15,775 nucleotides of DNA, from positions 1 through 15,775 of the forward strand of contig JAHFFM010000023.1 of the NCBI GenBank assembly GCA_023247935.1, in the 5' to 3' direction. Position 1 is the stretch's first letter. Every line of letters starts with the position of its first letter. The stretch comes from Candidatus Omnitrophota bacterium (GTDB lineage Bacteria; Omnitrophota; Gorgyraeia; 2-02-FULL-51-18). The position numbers and the translations under genes are program-made. Below, in pieces: positions 7,582 through 14,707 of the stretch. A model generated the notes under the pieces. The model saw only the letters and a list, made by a program, of their open reading frames with translations, was not told the DNA's origin and did no database searches.

Positions 7582-8480
7582 TGTTCTTTGATGTACTCGG
7601 AAAGACTTTCCCGCCAAGGCCTTATTTTCATTTTGAAAAAATCCTGAAAGCGACGGTTTGACATCGCGACATAATCAGGACGGATCGCCACACGGTTTTT
7701 GATCTGGGTTCTATCCGTGACATGCACCTTTTTTTTGCTCAAGCCCATAAAATCCCGGATGGCCACGGCCATTTCATGACGGGTAGTGTCACCGGTGTTG
7801 CATACGTGAAAAATTTCATTCCACGCCTTATCCGGATTGTTTTTAGAAAAATCAAAAAGATGCTCCGCTATTTTTTGAACGCATAAACTCAAATCTTTGA
7901 CATAAGTGGGCGCGTCGCGCTGGTCATCCAAAACAGAAATTTCATCTTCTTTTCGAAGGCACTCCACAATGGCGTTCACAAAATTTTTCGGTTCATGCGC
8001 GCCAAAAAGCCAGCTGGTACGAACCACCACGGCGGGCGATGCGCTTTTCAAAGCATAAAACTCCCCCGCCCATTTCGTCATTCCATAAATATTGACCGGA
8101 CCCGTCGGGTCAGTTTCGGCATAAGGCGATCTTTTTTTTCCATCAAATACATAATCCGTGCTGATATGAATCCACGGGATTTTTTTCTCGGAGCAAATCA
8201 TAGCCAAATTTTTAGGAATCACAGTATTGGCTCGAAAAGCCTGCTCAGGATCTCTTTCACAGCCGTCTACGTCGGAATAAGCGGCGGAATTAACCACTAA
8301 ATTAATTTTTTGGTTTTCAAAAATTTTCCGCGTGGCGGAAAGGTTTGATAAATCACAGGCAAGCGTATTTTCCCGGCCGCTTTTGGAAATTTTTATAAGC
8401 TTGAAGTGAGGTTCGAACGTTTCGCAAAGAGCGCGGCCCAGCATTCCCGCGGCGCCCGTCACCAGCGTATGAGAGGTCAT
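7569..8480 (-). CDS. rmlD: dTDP-4-dehydrorhamnose reductase
   Basis: This 303-residue RmlD-family SDR performs the NAD(P)H-dependent last step of dTDP-L-rhamnose synthesis, reducing dTDP-4-keto-L-rhamnose. Evidence is the cofactor motif GAAGMLG (9-15), NSAAYSDVDGCERDPEQAF (64-82, the hallmark AAYTxVDxxE region), ISTDYVFDG (106-114), catalytic Y132/K136 in NIYGMTKWAGE, VRTSWLFG, and the DDQRDAPTYVKDL segment. The start chosen is the ATG at 8480, which overlaps the rmlB stop in an ATGA tetranucleotide. A longer start at 8549 would add 23 residues of unrelated sequence. The 4-bp overlap suggests translational coupling with rmlB, its pathway partner. The epimerase RmlC, normally acting between RmlB and RmlD, is absent from the window, so either it is encoded elsewhere or the product is a different 6-deoxy sugar. 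Confidence 0.92.
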   Translation of the reverse strand: MTSHTLVTGAAGMLGRALCETFEPHFKLIKISKSGRENTLACDLSNLSATRKIFENQKINLVVNSAAYSDVDGCERDPEQAFRANTVIPKNLAMICSEKKIPWIHISTDYVFDGKKRSPYAETDPTGPVNIYGMTKWAGEFYALKSASPAVVVRTSWLFGAHEPKNFVNAIVECLRKEDEISVLDDQRDAPTYVKDLSLCVQKIAEHLFDFSKNNPDKAWNEIFHVCNTGDTTRHEMAVAIRDFMGLSKKKVHVTDRTQIKNRVAIRPDYVAMSNRRFQDFFKMKIRPWRESLSEYIKEQCAS

Positions 8481-9487
8481 CGGCCCGCGTAGGCTTTTTT
8501 GTAAAACTTCGTGAAACCTTCTTGTTTTTCTTTGATGGCTTTCCACCACTTTTCATTGCGGCAATACCATAAAAGGGTGTCGCGAAAAGCGGTGTCAAAT
8601 TTGGCTTTTTCCGACCAGCCAAGAGAACGCAATTTCGAAGAATCAATCGCGTAGCGCCTGTCATGCCCCAAACGGTCCGTGACATGATGGATCAGATTTT
8701 CGGGTTTATCCAGAATTTTAAGCAATTTCTTGGTCAAATCGATATTTTCAAGCTCGGTTTTGGAAGAAATGTTGTAAACCTCTCCGGTTTTACCTTTTTT
8801 TAACGCGTGCAATATGCCACGGCAATGGTCTTCCACATAAAGCCAATTGCGAATTTGACGGCCATCCCCGTAAAGAGGAAGCTTTTGTCCAGTGAGGGCA
8901 TTGGTTGTAAAAAGCGGGATTACTTTTTCGGGATATTGGTAAGGGCCGTAAGTATTCGCGCCGCGAGTGACAAGAACCGGCAAATGATGCGTTCCCACAT
9001 AAGAAAGCGCCAAAAGATCCGCCGCCGCTTTGGAAACGGAATAAGGGCTGGAAGGATTTAAAATGTCTTTTTCTTTGAAATAACCTTTGCCGGAGCGGCT
9101 TCCATAAACTTCATCCGTGCTCACCAAAACAAAACGCTCGACACCCGCGCGCCTTGCTTCTTCCAGTAAAACATAAGTGCCATAAACATTGCTGTCAAAA
9201 AACGCCTTGGCATCCAAAAGCGAACGGTCCACATGGGATTCCGCAGCCAAATGCACGACCCCATCACAGCCCTGCATGGCTTTGCGCACCGTTTTAGGGT
9301 CGCAAATATCCCCTTTAATAAAGGAATGCCTGGAATTTCCCTGGAGCTCGGAGAGACGTGATAAATCGCCGCTGTAGGTCAACTTATCCAAATTGACGAT
9401 GGAAATGCGAGAGTCTTCTTTAAGCCAAACTTTGACAAAAAAAGAACCGATGAATCCCGCGCCGCCGGTTACGAGGGCTTTTTTCAT
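8477..9487 (-). CDS. rmlB: dTDP-glucose 4,6-dehydratase
   Basis: This 336-residue NAD-dependent dehydratase converts dTDP-glucose to dTDP-4-keto-6-deoxyglucose. Sequence signs are GGAGFIG (8-14), NLDKLTYSGDLSRL (32-45), HLAAESHVDRSL (79-90), STDEVYG with the T124-D125-E126 catalytic set, Y149/K153 in SPYSVSKAAADLL, RGANTYGPYQYPEKVIPLF, LPLYGDGRQIRNWLYVEDH, and LGHDRRYAID near the C-terminus. These blocks are specific to RmlB among SDRs, and the length is normal. The ATG at 9487 has no visible Shine-Dalgarno. Only 8 nt separate it from a perfect palindrome that also covers the ugd stop codon, so its translation may depend on coupling or on how that hairpin folds. Confidence 0.95.
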   Translation of the reverse strand: MKKALVTGGAGFIGSFFVKVWLKEDSRISIVNLDKLTYSGDLSRLSELQGNSRHSFIKGDICDPKTVRKAMQGCDGVVHLAAESHVDRSLLDAKAFFDSNVYGTYVLLEEARRAGVERFVLVSTDEVYGSRSGKGYFKEKDILNPSSPYSVSKAAADLLALSYVGTHHLPVLVTRGANTYGPYQYPEKVIPLFTTNALTGQKLPLYGDGRQIRNWLYVEDHCRGILHALKKGKTGEVYNISSKTELENIDLTKKLLKILDKPENLIHHVTDRLGHDRRYAIDSSKLRSLGWSEKAKFDTAFRDTLLWYCRNEKWWKAIKEKQEGFTKFYKKAYAGR

Positions 9488-9495
9488 TGCGTGAT

Positions 9496-9529
9496 TACTG
9501 AGGTTTCATTAATTAATGAAACCTCAGTA
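9496..9529. repeat. Perfect 34-bp palindrome across the ugd stop, just before rmlB
   Basis: The sequence from 9496 to 9529 equals its own reverse complement, centred between 9512 and 9513 (core TTAATTAA, arms TACTGAGGTTTCA). The ugd stop codon TGA (9526-9524) lies inside one arm, and the other arm ends 8 nt before the rmlB ATG at 9487. No U-run follows on either strand, so it does not look like an intrinsic terminator. In RNA it could make a hairpin that stabilises or partitions the polycistronic message, or that affects rmlB initiation. As DNA it could be a site for a dimeric protein. Confidence 0.92.
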
Positions 9530-10819
9530 GGGTCTTCCTATCGAAAAATAACGGAAGTTTAATTCTTTCATCTTCACCGGATCGTAAATATTGCGTCCGT
9601 CCACGATCGCGGGCTGATTTAAAAGTTTTTTGACTTTTTCTAGGTCGAGATCTTTGAATTCGTTCCATTCGGTGAGAATCACCAGACAATCGCTTTTCTT
9701 GCAAACCGAGTAACTGTCTTCACAATACGTAATACCTTTGATCATCTCTTTGGCTTTTTCCATGGAATGCGGGTCATAAGCCTTGATCTTGGCGCCCATT
9801 TCTTGGAGCGCGGCGATGATGTCGAGGCTCGGCGCAAAACGCATGTCATCGGTGTTGGGTTTAAACGCCAATCCAAGAATACCGATTGTTTTGCCGTTGA
9901 TATTCCACAACGCTTCTTCGATTTTCCTGATAAACATTCTTTTTTGCTCTTCGTTGATGTTCTCAACGGCTTTCAAAAGCTGGAAATCATAACCCAGTTT
10001 TTCTGAAATGCGGATAAAAGCCGAAAGGTCTTTTGGAAAACAAAATCCGCCGAAACCGATGCCCGCGTTGAGAAAATTTTTTCCGATTCTGCGGTCAAGA
10101 CCCATGCCGTTAGCCACTTGCTCGACATCCGCGCCAGCCAATTCACAAATACGACTGATCGCGTTGATGAACGAAATTTTCATGGCCAAGAATGAATTCG
10201 AAGCATGCTTGATGATTTCAGCGCTTTTAATGTCCGTGAAAACCATGGGACATTTTAAAGGCTTGTAAAGGTCATTCAAAACTTCTTTCGCTTTTTTGGA
10301 GCTGACGCCGAGCACCACGCGGTCCGGGTTCATAAAATCCTGCACCGCGCTTCCCTCTCTTAAAAACTCAGGATTTGAGGCCACGTCGAATTGCGCGCCT
10401 TTTTTGGCGTAACGGCGAAGCGTTTTTTCAATCCATTCACCCGTTTGCACCGGAACCGTGCTTTTCTCGACAACCACTTTATAACCGTTGATTTGCTTGG
10501 CAATGGTTTGCGCCACGTCTTCCACATAACTCAAATCCGCTTCCCCGTTCGGGCGCGGAGGCGTGCCCACGGCGATAAAAATAACATCTGTTTTTTTTAC
10601 GGCTGAAGCGAGATCCGTGGTAAAAGAAAGGTTTCCGTTTTTGATATTGTCTTTGACGATTTCTTCAAGGCCCGGCTCATAAATAGGAAGAACACCTTTT
10701 TTCAACAGTGCGATTTTTTTCTCGTCAATGTCGACGCAAGTAACCTGGTTGCCAAGGCTGGCAAAGCAGGCGCCGGAAACAAGCCCTACATATCCGGACC
10801 CAACCACTGAAATTTTCAT
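9524..10819 (-). CDS. ugd: UDP-glucose 6-dehydrogenase
   Basis: This 431-residue enzyme oxidises UDP-glucose twice with NAD to give UDP-glucuronic acid. The N-terminal Rossmann motif is GSGYVGLVSG (7-16), followed by VDIDEKKI, LPIYEPGLEE (44-53), FIAVGTPP (81-88), EKSTVPV (118-124), SNPEFLREG (148-156), EIIKHASNSFLAMKISFINA (201-220), and the active-site block GIGFGGFCFPKD with catalytic Cys260. GLAFKPNTDDMRFAPS and VDGRNIYDP follow in the C-terminal domain. Most homologues have GGSCFPKD where this one has GGFCFPKD, a small variation beside the nucleophile. The start ATG has a GAGGAG sequence 11 nt upstream, against the lptD stop. Its product feeds uxs in the same operon. Its stop codon lies inside a perfect palindrome. 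Confidence 0.96.
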   Translation of the reverse strand: MKISVVGSGYVGLVSGACFASLGNQVTCVDIDEKKIALLKKGVLPIYEPGLEEIVKDNIKNGNLSFTTDLASAVKKTDVIFIAVGTPPRPNGEADLSYVEDVAQTIAKQINGYKVVVEKSTVPVQTGEWIEKTLRRYAKKGAQFDVASNPEFLREGSAVQDFMNPDRVVLGVSSKKAKEVLNDLYKPLKCPMVFTDIKSAEIIKHASNSFLAMKISFINAISRICELAGADVEQVANGMGLDRRIGKNFLNAGIGFGGFCFPKDLSAFIRISEKLGYDFQLLKAVENINEEQKRMFIRKIEEALWNINGKTIGILGLAFKPNTDDMRFAPSLDIIAALQEMGAKIKAYDPHSMEKAKEMIKGITYCEDSYSVCKKSDCLVILTEWNEFKDLDLEKVKKLLNQPAIVDGRNIYDPVKMKELNFRYFSIGRPY

Positions 10820-10830
10820 GATTCCACTAT

Positions 10831-10836
10831 CTCCTC
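10831..10836 (-). promoter_or_regulatory. Ribosome binding site of ugd
   Basis: The minus strand reads GAGGAG immediately after the lptD stop codon (10839-10837) and 11 nt before the ugd ATG at 10819. The spacing is a little long, but the match is the best in the 17-bp lptD-ugd gap. Confidence 0.55.
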
Positions 10837-12918
10837 TTAAAGTTCTTGCTGTGATGCCTTCGGTTGATTGTACGATTGGCTCAAACTAAATGGAACCGAA
10901 GGAAAAGCCTTGAGCCTCATTGTCACAAAAAATGTATCTCCATCCCGACGGTTGTAGGTGAAATCCGTAATCACGCAATTCCACGCCTTTGAAACCGTAA
11001 ATTCAAACTCTTTAGACGCGCCTTCCTCAAATTCGTACCGGTCATACAATTTAAACTCGAGGTCATCCGACCATTTCAAACGAATCTCAGCCGTTGTCTG
11101 GCTGGAATCATCCTGAATATAACGTTGCCCCACCCCGACTTTCCAGCGGCCTTTTTGTAAAAAAACGTCAAAATTTGCGGTATCAATATCGCGGGTTGTG
11201 GAGTTATAAGTGGCATCGGATTCGATGCCCATCCAGGAGTAAGGCCTTAGTTCCGCGTCAATACCCACATTTTCCAGGCGGCCCGTGTGCTCATCCACGT
11301 CCAAAAATGGGATAACCCGGGCAAACTCCCGGATAGTCATAGAGCCATCCGCCGCATGGTGTTTGGTCTGGAATTTATTCTCGAAATTAAGCCTGATAAA
11401 CTTGTCCTTGTCAATGGCATCCAAAGCATCAAATTGACCCAGTAAGGTACGGCTAACAGTGGGGTTAGGTCGGTAATGATAACTAAAAGTAGGGGTAAAA
11501 ATATGCCTGATTTGGTTAATGTCCAGTCCCAGAGCCTGAATGGTGGTGTTATAGGTCCTAAAAAAGTGAATGCTGATGTCTACCCCCGCGTCAAACACCC
11601 CCCTCAACAGATCCCGGTCATCCTGAACTGCCCGGCTATAAAACGTTTGGCGGGTTCCCACATGCGGCGCCACAGAAAAGGGGCCAGCTTTGGTGGCATA
11701 GGTCAGGGTATGATTGGTGTCAGTCCGGACCACGTCGGCCGAATCTTCTGCCTCAGCCGCGGTTCTTTTTAAATTCACAAATTGCGCTTCTTCCCTGAAA
11801 TAAAAAGGTGTTTCCATGAACTGACGGTTGTGGGTGTCAAAACGAATTTCGGGAGTGCGCTCGACACTGCCAAAAAAATCATTCACCCGCGGACGTTCCA
11901 AAATACTGAGCGTGTATTCCGGTTTGGACGTAATCAACGACACATAATTATCCGGCACGGTGTCTTTTTCATATTCTTCATGATAAAAGAAATCTTTGGA
12001 AATCAAACCATCGCTCAATTTGTTAAATTCCGCGGTAAAAGTCGTGGCTTCCCCGACTTGGGATTGATGACGCCATTGTAAACGGCTTCTGTCATCATTG
12101 ACTTGCTCCGGCGGATTTTCGTCTTTGGCATAATAACCGCGGGCAACGCCTCGACCCACTTTGTCGCCGCTATAAAATCCTTCAGCGCCGCCGCCAAATC
12201 CCCGCTTAATTCTATAATCCGCCAATACATTGCCCTTCACCTTCAGGTCGGGTTTATTCACCAAACTGTATCGCCATTTGCTCAGAAGAAAGGGACCCCA
12301 TTCATCACGGTTTCCAGGCACCAAATGCACGGGAAAACGGTCAAAATTCACAAATGCCTGTTCAAAATAAGGAATAAAAAGAATGGGAATATTCCGGATA
12401 TACATCAACGCGTTTCGCATCACCACTTTGTCATTCGGATAATAATCGATGCTCTTCGCTTTAATCGTGTAAAAAGGATTCTCGCCGCAGCACGTCGTCA
12501 CCGAACCATTGGTTAATTGGAAATGATCGTTTGAAATGCGGCTGACGGTCTGAGCCTTCCCATAATAAGTTTTTTCAATTTCGGCAGACATTTTATCCAC
12601 CTTGCCGGACTTTTTCTCAAAATCGTATTCCGCGTTTTGACCTTTAAAAACACTTCCCTCTTGAGTCAGCGTGACGTTCCCTTCGGCCACGGCTTTTTTG
12701 GTGTCCGTGTAAACGATAATCTTATCCGCCTCAAGCTGCGTGCCCTCATAATCAATTTTGACATGCCCGGTTCCTACAGCTTTATTTTGTTCATGGAAAT
12801 ATTCGACGGTGTCCCCGTGGATTTGAACAGGGCTCTGACCTTTCCCATCCTCGGCAAAAACCGCGGAAGGAAGGAGGGCGGCAAAAATTAAAATAAAGAA
12901 AAATCTTTTAATGTACAT
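10837..12918 (-). CDS. lptD: LPS-assembly outer-membrane protein LptD (OstA/Imp)
   Basis: This 693-residue protein belongs to the LptD family, the outer-membrane barrel that inserts lipopolysaccharide delivered by the Lpt bridge. Residues 1-22 are a signal peptide ending PSAVFA, with ED after cleavage. Residues about 30-135 form an LptA/OstA-like periplasmic domain (VQIHGDTVEY, GTQLEADKIIVYTDTKKAVA, EGNVTLTQEGSVFKGQNAEY). Next come the conserved transition TTCCGENPFY (141-150) and RNIPILFIPYFE (175-186), then alternating beta strands to the C-terminus. Only three cysteines are present in total: 143, 144 and 648. E. coli LptD instead has two separated N-terminal cysteines and a vicinal C-terminal pair. 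It is slightly shorter than E. coli LptD. It lies 30 bp after the ROK kinase and 17 bp before ugd, linking LPS insertion to sugar supply in one transcript. Confidence 0.92.
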   Translation of the reverse strand: MYIKRFFFILIFAALLPSAVFAEDGKGQSPVQIHGDTVEYFHEQNKAVGTGHVKIDYEGTQLEADKIIVYTDTKKAVAEGNVTLTQEGSVFKGQNAEYDFEKKSGKVDKMSAEIEKTYYGKAQTVSRISNDHFQLTNGSVTTCCGENPFYTIKAKSIDYYPNDKVVMRNALMYIRNIPILFIPYFEQAFVNFDRFPVHLVPGNRDEWGPFLLSKWRYSLVNKPDLKVKGNVLADYRIKRGFGGGAEGFYSGDKVGRGVARGYYAKDENPPEQVNDDRSRLQWRHQSQVGEATTFTAEFNKLSDGLISKDFFYHEEYEKDTVPDNYVSLITSKPEYTLSILERPRVNDFFGSVERTPEIRFDTHNRQFMETPFYFREEAQFVNLKRTAAEAEDSADVVRTDTNHTLTYATKAGPFSVAPHVGTRQTFYSRAVQDDRDLLRGVFDAGVDISIHFFRTYNTTIQALGLDINQIRHIFTPTFSYHYRPNPTVSRTLLGQFDALDAIDKDKFIRLNFENKFQTKHHAADGSMTIREFARVIPFLDVDEHTGRLENVGIDAELRPYSWMGIESDATYNSTTRDIDTANFDVFLQKGRWKVGVGQRYIQDDSSQTTAEIRLKWSDDLEFKLYDRYEFEEGASKEFEFTVSKAWNCVITDFTYNRRDGDTFFVTMRLKAFPSVPFSLSQSYNQPKASQQEL

Positions 12919-12948
12919 CCAAAAAGGGTTTCCGAAATAATGATGAAG

Positions 12949-13908
12949 TTAACGACCGGAAAAAGCTAACGCGGCAGCCCCCACGAGGCCTGCGTCATTA
13001 CTCAAAACTGCCGGCAATACTTTAACAAAACGAGCTGCAATGGGAAAAGCTTTTTTCTTGATAGCTTTGCGGATAGGCTCAAGAACCAAATCCCCTCCCA
13101 GAGCCACTCCGCCGCCTATCACAATCTTCTCCGGATTAAGCAGGTTTACAAGCCCGGCCAAAAAAGTGCCCAGGCGCTCGCCTGTAATCTCCCATTGCTC
13201 CTTCGCGAACCTATCCCCTGCCCTTGCAGCCTCTTGCACCAGCTTTGGGCTGAGTTCCTTGCCCTCTTGAAGCCATCGTGTCAAAACGCTTTTTTCACCG
13301 GAATCCAGCTTTCGCTTCACTTCTTTCACAAAGTAACCGTTACCTACAAACGTCTCAATGCATCCGCGATTTCCACAGCCGCAGACAGGACCGTCCGGGT
13401 CCACGACCATATGGCCGATTTCAGCGGCGGAAAAAGCGGGACCATGGAATAATTTTCCATCCAAAACCAAACCGCCGCCAACACCCGTGCCAAGCGTCAG
13501 GGCAATCATATGCTTCACATTTTTTCCCGCGCCAAAATAAAATTCACCTAAGGCCATGGCATTGGCGTCGTTATCCACAAAAACTGGCAGCTTTAATTTC
13601 TTTTCGAGGATCTTTTTAAGAGGGGTATTTTCCCAGCCGGGAATATTGGGAAAAAAATAAACGAATCCGTGTTCGACGTCAATGGCGCCCGGCGCGCCGA
13701 TTCCAATGCCAACCAATTTCAACTTACGATGATTCGCCTCGGCACGAAGCATCTCAATGTGGCCCACCAGCTTATCTAAAAGTTGGCTCTTGGAAGAAGC
13801 GCTTTTGGTGAGAAAAGTGTCATTCAGAAGAACGCTCCCCTTTTCATCCACAAGACCTAATTTGACATTGGTGCCGCCAATATCAATACCAATAGAAACT
13901 TTTTTCAT
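12949..13908 (-). CDS. ROK-family sugar kinase, probably glucokinase
   Basis: This 319-residue ROK kinase lacks an N-terminal helix-turn-helix, so it is an enzyme rather than a repressor. Motifs are the phosphate-binding IGIDIGGTNVKLG (6-18), GIGIGAPGAID (67-77), VDNDANAMALGE (111-122) with likely catalytic base Asp114, LGTGVGGGLVLDGKL (139-153), and the ROK zinc site built by His166 in EIGH and cysteines 176, 178 and 183 in CGCGNRGCIE. The C-terminal IVIGGGVALGG is also typical. Glucose is the most likely substrate from overall family resemblance, but N-acetylmannosamine, fructose or other hexoses cannot be excluded. Its ATG overlaps the stop of the upstream nucleotidyltransferase in an ATGA, so the two are probably translationally coupled. 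In this operon it may feed glucose 6-phosphate towards UDP- and dTDP-glucose. Confidence 0.9.
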   Translation of the reverse strand: MKKVSIGIDIGGTNVKLGLVDEKGSVLLNDTFLTKSASSKSQLLDKLVGHIEMLRAEANHRKLKLVGIGIGAPGAIDVEHGFVYFFPNIPGWENTPLKKILEKKLKLPVFVDNDANAMALGEFYFGAGKNVKHMIALTLGTGVGGGLVLDGKLFHGPAFSAAEIGHMVVDPDGPVCGCGNRGCIETFVGNGYFVKEVKRKLDSGEKSVLTRWLQEGKELSPKLVQEAARAGDRFAKEQWEITGERLGTFLAGLVNLLNPEKIVIGGGVALGGDLVLEPIRKAIKKKAFPIAARFVKVLPAVLSNDAGLVGAAALAFSGR

Positions 13909-14231
13909 AAGCCTTTAATTATACCTTTTTTGGTTTGAATTTTGATTTGGTTTTCCAGGATGATTTTTCTGAAATTTTCTTTTGTGTCCGCCCAGTCCAC
14001 GATGTCTACCTTGAACGGAACCTCCGACTCACTAAAAGCTTCCTGCAGCTCCGCCCGCCGTAAAACGTCCAGGGGTTTATCGGTGATAACGGCTAGGTCC
14101 AAATCTGACTTTTTTCTCGCCTTTCCCGTGACTCGGGAACCAAATGCATAAACGTCGTATTCCGGAACATGGGTCGCAAGGATGCGGCGGACGGTTTCAA
14201 GGATGGCGGGGTGAACATCCAGGGCACTCAT
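13905..14231 (-). CDS. MNT-domain nucleotidyltransferase (HI0073/MntA type), likely antitoxin
   Basis: This 108-residue minimal nucleotidyltransferase has the polymerase-beta-like signature GSR (31-33) with GS-x10-DxD reaching D43 and D45 in KKSDLDLAV, and a probable third carboxylate D76 in FKVDIVDW. Both metal-binding aspartates are intact, so catalysis is plausible. Proteins of this type pair with HEPN partners; in characterised HEPN/MNT systems the MNT protein AMPylates the HEPN toxin and neutralises it. The HEPN gene is directly upstream and overlaps by an ATGA. Downstream, this gene overlaps the sugar kinase by another ATGA. That is unusual for a mobile toxin-antitoxin pair and suggests it shares the envelope-operon transcript. 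An antitoxin role is inferred from family knowledge. Confidence 0.88.
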   Translation of the reverse strand: MSALDVHPAILETVRRILATHVPEYDVYAFGSRVTGKARKKSDLDLAVITDKPLDVLRRAELQEAFSESEVPFKVDIVDWADTKENFRKIILENQIKIQTKKGIIKGL

Positions 14232-14647
14232 GAATTTCTTTTCTTAATCTCTCCAAGAATATATCGCGCATCCTTAAGAAAAGGATCCAGGACGGTCAAA
14301 ATTTCCTCGGCTTTGTCCGCATTATAGGTATGGGCCGTGATATTTCTTTTTTCACGATAAATTTTAAAGGCAGGAGCCTCGCGCACAAGCCCGGCCTCAT
14401 AAGCCGTCCGGATAAAATCCATAAACGTCATCTCCCGGATCTCCGAGGGATTGGCGACAATTTGTTCAAGCTGGCGGCGCACCATTTTCAGGGCCAGCTC
14501 ATAGGTGTATTCAAAAGCCTGGATCGCGGCGGCACGGAATTGCTCGTAAAGATCCTTATTTTTGCGGCCCATATCGGAATGCAGAAAAGCCCTGCTTTTC
14601 TCAAGCTGGCTCACCGCCTTTTCAAGAGCTGAAGAATCGATTTTCAT
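14228..14647 (-). CDS. HEPN / nucleotidyltransferase substrate-binding protein, HI0074 family (likely toxin partner)
   Basis: From the ATG at 14647 this is a 139-residue all-helical protein. It matches the HI0074-like family: AFEYTYELALKMVRRQLEQ (44-62), FIRTAYEAGLVRE (78-90), FKIYREKRNITAHTYN (94-109). R101-N-I-T-A-H106 is the R-x4-H motif of HEPN domains, associated with RNase activity in toxins of this superfamily. HI0074 was first described as the substrate-binding partner of the HI0073 nucleotidyltransferase, and the same order is seen here with a 4-bp overlap. An alternative TTG start at 14683 would add 12 residues (FCRFRDNLFL and neighbours) that are not family-like, so ATG is preferred even though neither start has a good Shine-Dalgarno. 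Toxic activity is inferred only. Confidence 0.86.
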   Translation of the reverse strand: MKIDSSALEKAVSQLEKSRAFLHSDMGRKNKDLYEQFRAAAIQAFEYTYELALKMVRRQLEQIVANPSEIREMTFMDFIRTAYEAGLVREAPAFKIYREKRNITAHTYNADKAEEILTVLDPFLKDARYILGEIKKRNS

Positions 14648-14654
14648 GAGAAAG

Positions 14655-14683
14655 AGGTTATCTCTGAATCGACAGAAGGTCAA
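14655..14683 (-). promoter_or_regulatory. Possible promoter before the HEPN-MNT pair
   Basis: In the 60-bp gap after the GGDEF gene the minus strand reads TTGACC (14683-14678), a 17-bp spacer, then TAACCT (14660-14655). The -35 is 5 of 6 to consensus; the -10 is only 3 of 6. The hexamer ends 7 nt before the HEPN ATG, so a transcript from it would be leaderless or nearly so. This would fit the lack of a Shine-Dalgarno. A chance match is possible. Confidence 0.22.
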
Positions 14684-14707
14684 TGATTTTTAGGCCCATT
14701 CCTGAGC

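Noticed and set aside
8480..8549. Longer N-terminus for RmlD starting at 8549
   Set aside because: The extra 23 residues lie entirely in rmlB coding sequence and precede the normal family start; the ATGA overlap at 8480 is the better choice.
9496..9529. Intrinsic terminator between ugd and rmlB
   Set aside because: The hairpin is perfect but no U-run follows on either strand, the stem centre is AT-rich, and rmlB begins 8 nt further on in the same operon.
13918..13923. Perfect TATAAT on the minus strand just before the ROK kinase
   Set aside because: It encodes part of the MNT C-terminus, the best -35 at 17 bp is only 3 of 6 (TCAAAA), and it would give an essentially leaderless transcript. 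Probably chance in AT-rich coding sequence.
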